Assembly (NCBI GenBank): GCA_965153355.1
Contig: OZ231126.1
Location: forward strand, 80,848,001-80,912,000
From: Flaccisagitta enflata
Taxonomy: Eukaryota; Chaetognatha; Sagittoidea; Aphragmophora
Direction: 5' to 3'
DNA length: 64,000 bases
A model generated the notes under the pieces. That model made no database searches. It was not told the origin of the DNA and was given only the letters and a program-made list of their open reading frames with translations. Positions 23,412 through 35,893 of this stretch are shown here, piece after piece (positions within the stretch are counted from its first letter, which is position 1; each line of letters begins with the position of its first letter). The translations under genes and the position numbers were made by a program.

Positions 23412-24245
23412 CTTTTTTTTTTGGGCAGCGGCCCCAAAGGGGACGAAGTCCTGTAGAACACAGGGGGAATCTGTCCGTCCGTCCGTACGTCCCCCCCCTC
23501 CCGCCCCACCCTCTGGGCTCCGTCTCCTTAGGGGCTCAAATCCAAACTGTATGGCCTAAATCCAAGCAAAATGGCCCAAATCCAGCCAAAATGGGCCAAA
23601 TCCTGGCAAAATGGCCCAAATCCAGCCAAAATGGGCCAAATCCTGGCAAAATGGCCCTAAGACAGAGTAAAATTGGCCAAAATTGGCTAGAGAGCCTGAA
23701 TCCTGGCCTGAATTCTTTCATTTTTGCCCCTTACACTTAGATTCTGGCTTCCAAAACCCACATCCAAGCCTTTGAGACCCAGATCCTGACCTTTGGGACC
23801 CAGATTCTGACCTCCCAGACCTAGGTTCTGGCCTCAGAGACCTAAATCCTAGCCTCAGAGTCCCAAATTTGGCCTCAGAAACTGAAACTTGCCTCGGAGA
23901 CCGAGGGATTGGTCTCTGAGACCCAGATTCTGGCCTCAGAGACCCAGATCCGGCCTGCTCCTCCCTCAACTTAACCTACAAACTATACAATGAGGGCAAG
24001 GGTACCATTGTCCATATACTGCCTTTTGTCATATCTCCATGGTATTCAGTGAAAATTTGAATAACAGGGCATCCTGGACAGAAGGTAGGCAAACAGAAGG
24101 ACGGACGGACGAACGGACAGATTCCCCCTGTGTTTTACAGGACTTCGTTCCCTTTGGGGCCGCTGCCCTGCTCCCTCTCAACCTTAATCGCTTTCTACTC
24201 AAGCAGGGCACGGGTACCGCTGACCACTTACTGCCTTTGGGCTGC
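23412..24245 (-). mobile_element. B cassette 2: paired hairpins around minisatellites
   Basis: The left block is GGGCAGCGGCCCCAAAGGGG, then a CCTGT-AGAAC-ACAGG hairpin and GTCC units. The right block is the same inverted, ending GGGGCCGCTGCCC. The core holds two different arrays: AATGGCCCAAATCCAGCCAA (23540-23690) and GAGACCCAGATTCTGGCCTC (23750-23960). The tail GGCACGGGTACCGCTGACCA is on the right. Confidence 0.8.
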
Positions 24246-24504
24246 TATTCTTTTTTCTTTCAACCCTCATTAATCCCTCCGTCTTTCCATCTCTCCATCA
24301 TTTCACTATCCTCTCCTCAGTTGTTCTTTTTTTTTTTCAAGTTCCATTTTTGGAATATTCCAGAGATGATAAATTGTCTATGTTACTTTTTCCCCGTCTT
24401 TTTTTCTCTTTTTTTTAATTTTTTTCCTCTTTTGCTCAATCGCTTTTTCTCCACCCCTTCTATCTTACATCGTAACTGTACGCGCTTTATCTTCTTTGTC
24501 TTTC

Positions 24505-24566
24505 TCTCGTTCTTTCTTTCTTTCTTTCTTTCTCTCTTTCTTTCTTTCGTTCTTTCTTTTTTTCTT

Positions 24567-24646
<80 letters not shown>
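24505..24646. repeat. (TTTC)n-(CT)n microsatellite
   Basis: TTTC units merge into a pure CT array of about 40 units. Confidence 0.95.
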
Positions 24647-24650
<4 letters not shown>

Positions 24651-24755
24651 CGAATTAGTTTGATTGAGTTTGATTAAATCAAATAAGACGTACAACATAT
24701 CAAAGGCAGAGGCATAGATCTGCAGTAAAATATCATGATTGTGAATTTTGTGATC

Positions 24756-24840
24756 ACACACACACCCACGAACACCCCCCCCCACACCCCCCCCCCCCAC
24801 ACACATACCCCCCCACACCCCCCCCCCACACACACACACA
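24756..24840. repeat. CA/C-run tract
   Basis: Alternating ACACAC and runs of up to ten C; strongly strand-asymmetric and potentially i-motif/G4 forming. Confidence 0.8.
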
Positions 24841-25089
24841 CCGACTCAGCAACAAACAAAGTGAGACAAAAATAGTAAAAGCAAGATAGAAAAGTAGACA
24901 GAAGGAAAAGAAGAGGAATCCCTGCGCATCTTGAGCCCTAAAAAATTTAATACGATGGAAGAAAAAATGGTGGAAAATGTGGGCAAAAAAGTTTCTGAGT
25001 GTTCACAAATAGGAGTGGCGCCATGGCCTTCCTTCCTAGTCGGAAACACACTAAGATGATGGCGAAACGCGAAGGACGCCAATGCACAT

Positions 25090-25916
<827 letters not shown>

Positions 25917-26101
25917 ATGTTGTTAACGTCAGATGGGGGTATAGACGGATTTTCGGTTCCTGGTTAGGGGTGATGAGGGTTGCACTTGCGGGACTTCCGA
26001 AGGTGGAAGGGGAGATGAGCTTGAGGGAATGGTGGAACAGCGGGTTGATACCGGAGGGGAAAGTTACAATGCAGTTAAGAACAATCATACTGTAAGGGGT
26101 A

Positions 26102-26106
<5 letters not shown>

Positions 26107-26179
<73 letters not shown>
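26107..26179. repeat. (CT)n microsatellite
   Basis: 36 CT units, opposite in strand to the 25.1 kb GA array, which lies about 190 bases away. Together they form a potential hairpin. Confidence 0.95.
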
Positions 26180-26182
<3 letters not shown>

Positions 26183-26720
26183 TTCTCCATTTCTCCCAAA
26201 ATAGTAGCAAAAAAAAGCCCGACCCCGTAACGCGTCGGTCCTCGACCAAAAAAAAACACACTCTCTCTCTCTCTCACGAGGCCAGAACGGGCATCAAGCG
26301 TAAAAAAAAAAGCTGAGAAACTACCCTATTAAGACTATAAAGTCTGTGCGTATACATAAACAAGCATCTGAGACCCTTTGAGTACCGAACTCATTACAAT
26401 CTTCTTTCTCGCTCTCTCCCCCCCCCCCCTTCCCATCTTTTCTCGTTTCCTTAAACTGGCCACAAGTAACTGATCAGACGACCTTGAACGCAGTTAGCAA
26501 AAAAGTGAAACAGCGTTGAGCTCGGTGAGTTGCCGTGGCGGTGTCGGTGACGCTGGCGGGCGGAAGTCGTTTTGCCGACGTTATCGGCGACAGTCAGTGA
26601 CGTTATTGACGGCACTTAGGAAAGCCAAATGACGTCGTTACGGGGCCACACCAGATGACATTGGACACGTAATGAGACCTTGAGTCTATTTCGGGACCGT
26701 TCCTTTCATTTTGTTGTGTG
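26180..26720. other. No gene supported; GC-balanced unique sequence
   Basis: Less repetitive than its surroundings, with several GACGTTAT and TGACGTC-like motifs between 26570 and 26640. It could be exon or promoter sequence, but I see no frame, TATA box or splice pattern that settles it. Confidence 0.35.
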
Positions 26721-26724
26721 ACTC

Positions 26725-26801
<77 letters not shown>
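26725..26801. repeat. (CT)n microsatellite
   Basis: About 36 CT units. Confidence 0.95.
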
Positions 26802-26804
<3 letters not shown>

Positions 26805-26847
26805 CAATCCCGATTGGCTTTTGTTACTTCTGTTGACTGTTTGACAG

Positions 26848-27025
26848 CGATGGCGATAGATGTCGTTTCGGCGGATGCAGCCTCAACATGGCCACAGGCG
26901 AAGACCGCGTGTCATTCAGTTTGAAGCAAGAAAAGTCGATTTTCGTCTTGAAGCATCGGCGCAGCCGCGTTCTGGGCAACATCGCTGCTGCTCCTAATTG
27001 GGCACTATTGTATGATCATCTGTGA
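26848..27025 (+). other. Weak candidate terminal exon, unknown product
   Basis: A pyrimidine-rich stretch ending TTTGACAG could be a splice acceptor. The following frame runs 58 codons to a TGA at 27023 and includes SLNMATGEDRVSFSLKQEK, with even codon composition and no repeat. I do not recognise it. The length is within chance, so treat it as a lead only. Confidence 0.15.
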
Positions 27026-27062
27026 TCTTTTGTTTTTAAGACTTTTTAAGCGGTATTTTATA

Positions 27063-27166
27063 TTAGGGTTAGGGGCGGGTTTAGGGTTAGGGTAAGGGTT
27101 GGGGATAGTTTTAGGGTTAGGGTTGGGGACAGGGTTAGCTTTAGGGCTAAGGGTTGGCTGGGTTTT
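27063..27166. repeat. Degenerate interstitial telomere-like repeat
   Basis: Irregular units GGGTTA, GGGTTT, GGGTTG and GGGCTA, seven or more containing TTAGGG. It is internal and degenerate, so not a chromosome end. Confidence 0.75.
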
Positions 27167-27225
27167 ATGTATTACGGCCCGAAGCAATTCGATTAAAGCT
27201 TCGCTCTGGAGGAGGATTCGAAAAG

Positions 27226-27414
27226 AACAAGGCCGGATACACGGCTACCCCAGTCGCGTGCGGGTGTGCTGGAGAAGGTCAACAGAGCATTTGGGCAGGA
27301 GCAGTCAGCTCAAAAAGCTCAAAAACGCTGAAAAAGTAAAAATGGGACCGACCAACCGACCGACCGACGGACCGACATAGCGGGGTGTAGAGTCGCGTAG
27401 CACGCGACTAAAAA
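27226..27414 (+). mobile_element. A-type hairpin element, full-length
   Basis: Starts AACAAGGCCGGATACACGGC (hairpin GCCG/CGGC) and continues CTACCCCAGTCGCGTGCGGG, a GCTCAAAAAGCTCAAAAACG middle and (GACC)n. It ends in the 8 bp hairpin AGTCGCGT-AGC-ACGCGACT (27391-27409) plus AAAA. The 5' AGTCGCG is also complementary to the closing CGCGACT, so the ends can pair over a distance. Layout recalls Helentron-associated elements (mini-me/DINE-1, pearl); that is inference. Confidence 0.8.
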
Positions 27415-27800
27415 CAAAATCGTACAGAGAATCGTTCATTTTGTCCCCTAATTGTTACCCGACTTTGAGCTAGTCACTGAACTTGAACTTTGAGCTGGAA
27501 ATCAGGCCAGTAAGGCCCCATTCCACTGAAGCACGACTTCGTGCTTCAGTGGAAATTGACTCTTTCCATATTGCAATGAAACAAAAAATTAATCCAGTTT
27601 TTCTTTGATTGGTCACAACAATTCATTTCAGTGCAATTAAAAACTTTTTTATTTCTATCATTCAAACAGAAATAGGTTTTTTTTTGGTCATAAATCATTG
27701 TCTTTGGAAAATTTCTCTTAATTTTTTTCTTTTTTTAAAGTTTTTCTTTCATGACAAAAACTTTTTCCTATCACATGAATGTATGTTTTTATGAATCATG
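27415..27800. other. No gene seen
   Basis: Contains a small hairpin CTGAAGCACGA...TCGTGCTTCAG at 27526-27550. Otherwise T-rich unique sequence. Confidence 0.5.
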
Positions 27801-27802
27801 GT

Positions 27803-28004
27803 CGGCTACCCCAGTTGCGTGCAGGTGGGCAGGGCAGAGCTGGAGAAGGTCATCAGAGCACTTGGGCAGGAGCAGTAGGCTCTTAAAGCTCAAAAATGCC
27901 AAAAAAGTAAAAAGCGGACCAACCTACCGACCAACTGACCTACCAACCAACCAACCAATGGACAGACCGACATAGCGGAGTGTAAAGTTACGTAGCACGC
28001 GACT
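27803..28004 (+). mobile_element. A-type hairpin element, 5'-truncated
   Basis: Begins inside the element at GGCTACCCCAGTTGCGTGCA, keeps the AAAGCTCAAAAATGCC middle and GACC run, and ends at TACGTAGCACGCGACT. Lacks the AACAAGGCCGGATA start. Confidence 0.75.
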
Positions 28005-28009
28005 TTAAA

Positions 28010-28590
28010 AAAAAAAGTTTTACCCTTGATATCAACATACTTTCTATTTAGTAAGTCTACTTAGAAAAAGAGAAAAGGTAAGAGGTAAAACGAAAGGAGC
28101 TGATTTCTTCAGATAAAGGAGAAGAATACTTTGACTATCTTTGCTTCAATGAAAAAATCAGTTATTACCAATTCTATTGAAGCTCAAATTGCAGAGAGCA
28201 ATAGTTAGTCTTCATTCCACTAAAGCACGACGTTGTGATTCAGTGGAAATGATTATAACTTAAGCACAATTTTCGTGATTGAATGGTTGCCTGCCCGTCT
28301 TTCCTCTCTGTGTTTCAAAAATGTCCGGCAAATCATTGGCTGACACCTAGAAGCAGCATTTTAATGGTTACGCACCCGTAATCTTATTTCTTTTGCTCAC
28401 ATGTAAATTGCAGTTGTTTTGAAACATGTCCAGTTAAAATGAGGGAAGCACAGAATGAGAAGCAATACGCATACTGATAAAAAGTTGACACGATCTTTAA
28501 AACTTAGAAATGAACCTGTAAATCGACTTTCCCACACGCTCTCAAGCTGCTGTCAAGGACCTCTGCAATGTGCGTACACCTGATTGGGAA
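28010..28590. other. No gene seen
   Basis: AT-rich. A CACTAAAGCACGACGTTGTG block near 28216 resembles the hairpin at 27526-27550, so the two may be parts of one old repeat. Confidence 0.45.
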
Positions 28591-28714
<124 letters not shown>

Positions 28715-28765
28715 GAGAGAAAAAGTAAAAGAAAAGGCAAAGAAAAGGGAAGCGGCAAAAGAGAA

Positions 28766-29337
28766 TAGTCGCAAAAGCGTTGCATGGTCAGCGGTACCCG
28801 ATGCCCCTAAGTTAGTTTATGTAGGGGTGTGGTAAGAGGGGCAGCGGCCCAAGAGGGGCAGATGACCTATGATTCCACACAGGGCGATTTGTAAGAGGCC
28901 TAATTTGGTGTCGGAGAGGCCTGATTTTAAGTCTGTGAGACCTTAGTTGGTTCTGAAATGCTTAAATTGTGGTCTGTGAGGCTTGAATTGGAGTCTGGGA
29001 GACTAGTGTTGAGGTTTTAGAGGCCTAATTTGGGGTCTTAGAGGCCCAAATTGGGGTCTGAGAAGCCCAATTTGGGATCTGAGAAGCCCAATTTAGTTGG
29101 CGTCTGAGAAGCTTGAGTTGGGGTTTGAGAGGCCTGATTTTGGGTCTGGGGGCCTGATTTGGGGTCTGAGAGACCTGATTTGGGATCTGAGAGGCCCAAT
29201 TTGGAGTCTGAAAGACCTGATTTGGGGTCTGTGGGCCTGATTCGAGGCCAAGGGGGGGGACAGAAATCGGAAACCAGAGAAAATCGCCCTGTGTGGAATC
29301 ATAGGTCATCAGCCCCTCCGGGGCCGCTGCCCAAAAA
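28766..29337 (+). mobile_element. B cassette 3: tail, paired hairpins, minisatellite
   Basis: Starts TAGTCGCAAAAGCG, then ATGGTCAGCGGTACCCGA, then GGGCAGCGGCCC and the CCTATGATTCCACACAGGG hairpin. Units of about 20 bases based on GAGGCCTGATTTGGGGTCT follow (28895-29235), then the hairpin block inverted, ending CGGGGCCGCTGCCCAAAAA. This is the clearest + oriented copy and defines the order of parts. Confidence 0.8.
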
Positions 29338-29527
29338 GCAGGATAGAAAAAGAATATGAGGATGTTAGTCGGGCGTAATCTGGGCCATTTGTCATTGTCA
29401 TTCGTGAAGAGGCATTTCAACGCAGGCGTGTCACAATGTGGAAAGATTCTAATTTCAAAACACTTGGCGTTGAGGAGCAAGAGGAGCAGGAAGAGGTGGA
29501 GGAGTGGGGGAAGGCCAACGAGGGAAC

Positions 29528-29730
29528 TATTTAGCCGCGGACACGCAACTGTATAAAAGCGGCTTTTCGCTCCATCCCTCCCTCGGTCTTTCCGTCCCTC
29601 CGACCATCACATATGTCGATGTAGCGTTTTCTTGCCTCGCCGCTCCTGTGAAAGTACTTGACTCGTCCCCTATATCACTGCCCCTGCCCACCCGCACACG
29701 ACTAAGAAAGCCGTGTATCCAGCCTTGTTT
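29528..29730 (-). mobile_element. A-type hairpin element, inverted
   Basis: TTAGCCGCGGACACGCAACT at the left is the terminal hairpin with two lost pairs. Then come CCCTCC/GTCC units, CACTGCCCCTGCCCACC, and the start complement GCCGTGTATCCAGCCTTGTT. Confidence 0.7.
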
Positions 29731-29745
29731 TCTTTCTGTCTTCCT

Positions 29746-29870
29746 CTTTTTAGTCGTGGACACGCAACTCTATGAGCCACTTTTTGGTCCGTCACAGAGT
29801 TCTTTTTGGAGGTTTTCAACTCCTGCCCACCCGTCCGCGACTAAAGCTGCCGTGTAAACGGCCTTGTTTT
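29746..29870 (-). mobile_element. A-type hairpin element, inverted, short
   Basis: TTTTTAGTCGTGGACACGCA opens it, and GCCGTGTAAACGGCCTTGTT closes it (hairpin GCCG/CGGC kept). It lacks the tetranucleotide run. Tandem with the copy ending at 29730. Confidence 0.7.
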
Positions 29871-30242
29871 TATTTTCTTACGTCTTTCTCCTTGCATAGT
29901 CTTTTTTTACTCCATCCTCTCTCCTGTTTTCCCTTTGCCATCTATCATTTTGTTTTGACGCCTTTTTCAAGCCACTTTTAGCTTACCTACCACTTCTCCT
30001 TTGATAAGAATTTCGACGCAAGCTTACCTTCTGCTTTCCAACCACTTTTCTTCCAAGCCAATTTCAGCACAAGCTTACCTTCTACTACCTTCTACTACTA
30101 GCGTACCTTCTACTACCCTACCACTTTGTTTTGATGACCTAATGTCAACTAGCTCAACTAGCAAAAGCTTGCCTTCTGCTCCACTACCATTTTCCTCGGA
30201 TAACCATTTCAGCACAATCTTATCCTCCGCTCCCCTACCACT
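29871..30242. other. No gene seen; local tandem repeats
   Basis: CAAGCTTACCTTCTRCT and CTACCACTTTT blocks recur four or five times between 29975 and 30240, so this is a decayed tandem array. Confidence 0.6.
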
Positions 30243-30400
30243 TTTTAGTCGCGGACACGCGACTCTACACCTTGCCGTGTCGGTCGGTAGGTCGGTAGGT
30301 CCGTAGGTCGGTCTGTCACATTTTTGAATTCTGAGCGGTTTTCGCATTACTGCTCCTGCCCAACCGTCCGCGACTGGATTGCCGTGTATCCGGCCTTGTT
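30243..30400 (-). mobile_element. A-type hairpin element, inverted, near-intact
   Basis: TTTTTAGTCGCGGACACGCG gives hairpin AGTCGCG-GACA-CGCGACT (30247-30264). It has GGTC/GTAG tetranucleotides and then CCGTCCGCGACTGGATTGCC, whose GTCCGCGACT is complementary to the first strand of the terminal hairpin. It ends GTGTATCCGGCCTTGTT. Confidence 0.8.
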
Positions 30401-30892
30401 TTTTTATTCTATCGAACAAAATCTGAATGGGAGAACATCAAAGAATCGCGTCTTTCCAGACGGATATGAATAGAAACTCATTTCTTTTTTTATACGTTTT
30501 TAGAAAAATCGCAATGTTTTTAATATTGACCTGCTACAATAAAAGACTTACCTTGTACGATCTAATCGTGCTTAACCAGTCTGTGGCGATAGGAGCGATA
30601 GTCTAAACTCTTTCTTGACTGTCTCTCTGATTCTGATTCTGACTCACTCTCTCTCTCTCTCTCTCTCTCTCCTACTTTTCAGCCCTGGCCCTGTCGAGGT
30701 ACACGCGAGTGGCTGAGCCACTAGTACGCGAAACAAGTCATTAAATTGGACTTTACAACATAATTGATTGGGTTAAGTCGAACTCAACCAACGGAAAAGT
30801 TGGTGCGCGGACGAACCGGCCTACAGAAAAACCCAATCCGTGTTCACTACCACTACAAACTGGAAAGGACGGCTCACGCTGGACTCAGTGAG
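30401..30892. other. No gene seen
   Basis: Unique sequence with a short CT array at 30640-30672. Confidence 0.5.
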
Positions 30893-30954
30893 CAGGGTGT
30901 CACAAAGTGCCCGAGCACGCGAGCGGCGCTCGTAGGAATCTAGCTAGACTGATA

Positions 30955-31175
30955 GGAAGGAAAGGGGGAGGAAGAGAAAAAAAGAGGAAGAAGAAGAAAA
31001 GAGGAAAAGAGGAAAAGAAGGAAGGGAGGAAGGGAGGAAGGAAGGAAGGAAGGAAGGAACGAAGGAAGGAAGGAAGCAAGGAAGGAAGAAAGGGGAGGGA
31101 GGAAGGAAGGAAGGAAAGAAGGTAGGAAGAGATAGAGAGAGGGAAGGAAGGGAGGAAGAAAAATAGAGAGGAAGA
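30955..31175. repeat. (GGAA)n purine tract
   Basis: GGAAGGAA units with GAGG variants, inside the 2190-base hAT element. Opposite-strand twin at 31290-31672. Confidence 0.9.
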
Positions 31176-31289
31176 GAGTCTAGAAAATGAAGCTCCTGCA
31201 ATTAGTTTTTGTTTTCCTCAGTACACTCAGTACACAAGTTTTTCAAATGATTTTCAAAGGGGAATAATAGAATGGTAGTTGTTTTAATA

Positions 31290-31672
31290 TCACTCTTCCT
31301 TCCTCGCTTCCTTCCTTCCTTTCTTCTTTCTATGCTTGCCTCCTCCCTTCTTTTTTTCTTCCTATTCTTTTTTTTCTTTTTCCTTCCTTCCTTCCTTCCT
31401 TCCTTCCTTCCTTCCTTCCTTTCCTTCTTCCCTCCTTCCTTTCTCCCTTTCTTCTTTCCTTCTTTCCTTCCTTCATCTTTTCCCTCCTTCCTTCCCTCTT
31501 TCTATCCTTCCTGCATACTTTTCTTTTCTTCTTATCCCTTCTTTCCTCCTTGTCCACATTCCTACCTTCATTCAATTTCTTCCTTCCTAATTCCTACCAT
31601 TGCTTCCTTCCTTCCTCCCTACCATTGCTTCCTTCCTCCCTCTCTTCCTTCCTCCCTTCCTTCCTAACCTTA
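31290..31672. repeat. (CCTT)n pyrimidine tract
   Basis: CCTT units with CCCTCCTT and TTCTTTCC variants. With 30955-31175 it could fold into a long hairpin. Confidence 0.9.
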
Positions 31673-31682
31673 CAAAGGACTA

Positions 31683-31790
31683 AACAAAGCTGGATACACG
31701 ACTACCCCAGTCCCGTGCGGGTTTGCAAGAGCAGTGCTGGAGAAGGTCACTAAAGCATTTGGGCAGGAGCAGTAGGCTCAAAATGTTTGA
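31683..31790 (+). mobile_element. A-type hairpin element, 3'-truncated
   Basis: AAACAAAGCTGGATACACGA then CTACCCCAGTCCCGTGCGGG, through GCATTTGGGCAGGAGCAGTA, then lost before the tetranucleotide run. Confidence 0.7.
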
Positions 31791-31913
31791 AAACCCCCCC
31801 AAAAGGGTGCAGCTTTTTTTTTTATTCGCGTAGTAAAGTTGTGTCAGTGACTTTAAAATACTACATTTTCTTTTCCATGAACTTCATCATAATGTCTCTA
31901 ATCTTTGACTTAT

Positions 31914-31985
31914 CAAAACAAGGCCTTATACACGGCTACCCAAGTTGCATGCGGGTGGGCAGGGGCAGTGATGAAAAAGTCCCAA
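31914..31985 (+). mobile_element. A-type hairpin element, 5' fragment
   Basis: ACAAGGCCTTATACACGGCT then GCATGCGGGTGGGCAGGGGC; replaced by B-cassette sequence afterwards. Confidence 0.6.
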
Positions 31986-32130
31986 ATTCCAGTCTAGAGG
32001 CCCAATACCAAGCCTTAAGGCTCAAATGTGAGTCTTAAGGCTTATATTTGAGCCCCAGCACCTGTGCCCTAAATGTAAAAAAATTCTTAAGATTCCATGA
32101 TTCTTTATCAGCACAAGCATAGGTCATTGG

Positions 32131-32872
<742 letters not shown>

Positions 32873-33439
32873 GTCATTGGTCCTCTCGAGGCTACTGCTC
32901 CTCTCACCATCTCAACTCTTAACTTACCATTTTAGGAGCATCCGGAACCACTTTCGCTTTTTTGACTATTTATATAAAGGGTTTAAAAAGGTTTCACCCG
33001 CGCTAATCATACGCATTCTCAGTAGGAAGGTACAGTTGGAGAAATTTTGCTCGTAGGAAGCAAGAAATTTTGTGACACCCTGTCAGTGAGAGTAGATTTT
33101 TGCAATCAACGCTGGGGAACGTAATTAGGGGAGGAATCACCAAGGCCTGAGGGAAGCCTGAGGGAAAAGTATTCATTCCACAAGGACCACCGATAGCTCT
33201 AATTGTGGAGGGACCCATACTTAAACACTTTACAACCATAAACTGACCAAAATTTCACTAAAAATGCCGGCTTGTGAGGCATATATATGTGTACCAAGCA
33301 ATGCAGCATTTTTAGCAAAAATTCCTCTTTTTGAAAGCAGTTTCTGATTAAAAGAATTCTTCTTCTGTAAAAGAAATGTTGGAAATGATTAAGTTAAAGT
33401 GATATTTGATAGTATAATGTCAAAATTGTGATAATTGGG

Positions 33440-33486
33440 ACGAGAGCCCTTGCAGGGACCCTGGGGGGCCCTGCAGGGGCTCTCAA
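33440..33486. repeat. GC-rich hairpin
   Basis: GAGAGCCCTTGCAGGGACCC pairs with GGGCCCTGCAGGGGCTCTC, a strong local stem at the outer edge of the left arm. Confidence 0.75.
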
Positions 33487-34202
33487 AGGGGCCCAAAATA
33501 GCAAAAACAGCTGAAGACCACAAAAATCACGATTTTTATTACTGTTGTGTATGCTTTGTTGTTATTTGAGGAGTAAATTTGAGGAAACAAAAACAAACGC
33601 TGCAAGCCCTTGGGGACTCCATTGAGGGGACCCCACAGGCTCAAAAGAGCCAAACTGACACCCAAAAAAGTAGAAATGACCAAAATCATGATATTTTGTA
33701 GTAGTTTCTGCTCCATTGATACTACAGGATTGAATTTGATGTCAAGATACTGACAACTGGTATTTGCTCTTAGAAACCTCATGGGGCCCTCAGGGGGCCC
33801 TAGGGCTCAAATATGGACATTAGCTCAAATAGGCCAATTTGATACTATCAAAACCGCTGAAAATGACAAAAATCGTGAATTTTTGGTTGATGTTACTGCT
33901 TTATTGTTATACCTGGAGTAAATTTGCTATCAAGATACTGGTATCAGATATTGGGGGAATAGAAACAAAGTAAAAGGGCTCCCGGGGACCCCATCCAGAG
34001 GGCCCTGAGGGTTTGAAAAATTGAAATGGACACTACTAAATTTGCAGATCATTCTAATAGCAGTGAAAAATAAGCCGCCAAATATATAGCTTGACCAATG
34101 CTTCAACTTGTTATCAGTTGATCTACAAATGAAAAGTAGTATAATGATATAAGTAGTATAATAATTGAATGATTAATTGGTAATTAAGTGATTCATTAGT
34201 GA

Positions 34203-34335
34203 GCAAGTCACCCACGGTTACAATATTTTTGCAGATGGGTGGGTAGGATCATACAACCCCTCCCCCCCCCACACACACAGACCTACAATGACAACTGCAG
34301 CATCTTAAATGTTCGCTTTAACACAAACTAGATCA
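34203..34335 (+). mobile_element. C-type element, 5' fragment
   Basis: CAAGTCACCCACGGTTACAA, GCAGATGGGTGGGTAGG, a C run and ACAACTGCAGCATCTTAAAT match the first half of the element at 43009-43237. The 3' hairpin is missing. Confidence 0.55.
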
Positions 34336-34350
34336 TCATGGACTGAGCAA

Positions 34351-34351
<1 letters not shown>

Positions 34352-34414
<63 letters not shown>
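34352..34414. repeat. (TG)n microsatellite
   Basis: About 31 TG units. Confidence 0.95.
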
Positions 34415-34415
<1 letters not shown>

Positions 34416-35154
34416 ATCCAAGGGAGGGGTTGTTGTACCACCTGTACGCCCCTTAATATCTAGAACATATGTAAATTGGCAAGCATTTTGGGTCATATAT
34501 CTTAGTTATCTAAGTTATACAAAAATCGGTGAGATTCTGAAACTAGATCAAATTTTTGATCCAGTGCCACCAATGGCGTTCTTGAAGCTTAATTGGCTTA
34601 GAAATGACAATCAAGACAAGATTTTAACTTATCTAAAATAACATTTTATCATGTTTCACCTTTGGTACTTGGACAAGTTTTATTTATCAGTTAGTTTCAT
34701 GTTGTTGTCAGACTTTTAAGCTGCTAGAGTGATGCCATGTAATTTTCATGGTCACTTCAGACTCGGTCTCAGGTCAGGTTGTTGGTAAAAAGAGCAGCTA
34801 AGGAGAAGGTATCGCATATCATTACATATGGATTTAAAAATCATATCTCAAAGTATGAGGGAGGATCGCGTCATCCTTTCTCCAAATATCTCTTCAATTG
34901 CACATGGAGATGATTTGGGCAGTTGTTGTTGTTCACAGTTCACATGGTGATGTTTTTCTAATCATTTGAAGATTGAACAGCCTGATTAGGATCTTGCCGA
35001 TACACTTTTGTTCTGGATAGTATTATCAATTCACAAAATTACAACTTCGCCATGCTTCCTGATAATGTCATTCTATATTCAATCCATGAGCAGGCTTATG
35101 TGTACATATAAAATGGACTTGGATATCTCCTATTTTCTAGTTTCTCCACTTTTT

Positions 35155-35330
35155 AGTCGCGGACTAAAAGAGGCTATGCCTGTTAATCTGTCCATCTGGC
35201 AGTCTGTCTGTCCATCCATCCTCTGTGTGTGTCGAGGTGAGGGGTGTGGAGAGGGGAAGGAGTGGAGGCAGGGGTTGTGCGTTCCTGCCTGCCCGTACAC
35301 AATTTTGTGACCCTACGTTACTTGTTTTTA
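35155..35330 (-). mobile_element. C-type element, inverted
   Basis: Opens TTTAGTCGCGGACTAAAAGA with GGCTATGCC, has GTCT/GTCC units, and ends GGGTCAC-like GTGACCCTACGTTACTTGTT (inverted start). Abuts the A-type copy that follows, sharing TTTTTAG. Confidence 0.6.
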
Positions 35331-35460
35331 GTCGCGGACACGCGACTCCAGAACTTGCCGAGTCGGTTGGTAAGGAACATTTTTGAATTCTGAGCGGTAT
35401 TTGCATTACTGCTCCTGCCCATCCATCCGTGACTGGATTGCCATTTATCCGGCCTTGTTT
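35326..35460 (-). mobile_element. A-type hairpin element, inverted
   Basis: TTTTTAGTCGCGGACACGCG hairpin, short GGTT/GGTA run, GCATTACTGCTCCTGCCC, CCGTGACTGGATTGCC, TATCCGGCCTTGTTT. Close relative of 30243-30400. Confidence 0.75.
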
Positions 35461-35492
35461 ATTCATCAATCCATAAAGACAACTGTCATAAG

Positions 35493-35628
35493 TAGGGATG
35501 TGGAAGTGATTGACCGCTTCCATTTTGGAGGATGGGATAGCTACTAGTATTTGTACTACAAAATGGAAGCGGAAGCGGAAGCGGAAGCGGTGGAAGCGGC
35601 ACAAAAATTGACTGCTTCCACATCCCTA
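35493..35628. mobile_element. hAT-like MITE, 136 bases, perfect 8-base target duplication
   Basis: Ends TAGGGATGTGGAAG and the exact inverse; GTCATAAG on both sides (35485-35492 and 35629-35636). The interior has four GGAAGC units. Second copy at 17490-17618, and a possible solo end GGGGTGTGGAAGCGCTT at 36929. Confidence 0.9.
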
Positions 35629-35893
35629 GTCATAAGTCACGTGTGCACAGTGAAATCAGAATGTGAATGAATGAATGAACAAATAGATGAGGGAACCTTA
35701 GACTTCTCTAGAAAAGACTTTTAAAAACTTTGTAGTAAATGGAACAACCCGCCAACTGACTGACTGACCTACCAACCAAAAATTGTCAAATACAGTCGCA
35801 TAGCATTGACATGATCTAAATCAATCATTCAATCAATTAAACAATCAATAGAGCAATCAAAAATATAATGAGGTAATGGATAAAGGTTGAGGT

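Noticed and set aside
27063-27166. True telomere
   Set aside because: Degenerate, about 100 bases and internal to the window.
28785-28810. Pol III A-box-like TGGTCAGCGG followed by GGTACCCG in B cassettes (tRNA-derived SINE head)
   Set aside because: Box spacing is wrong, and no cloverleaf or B box is visible; the resemblance is short.
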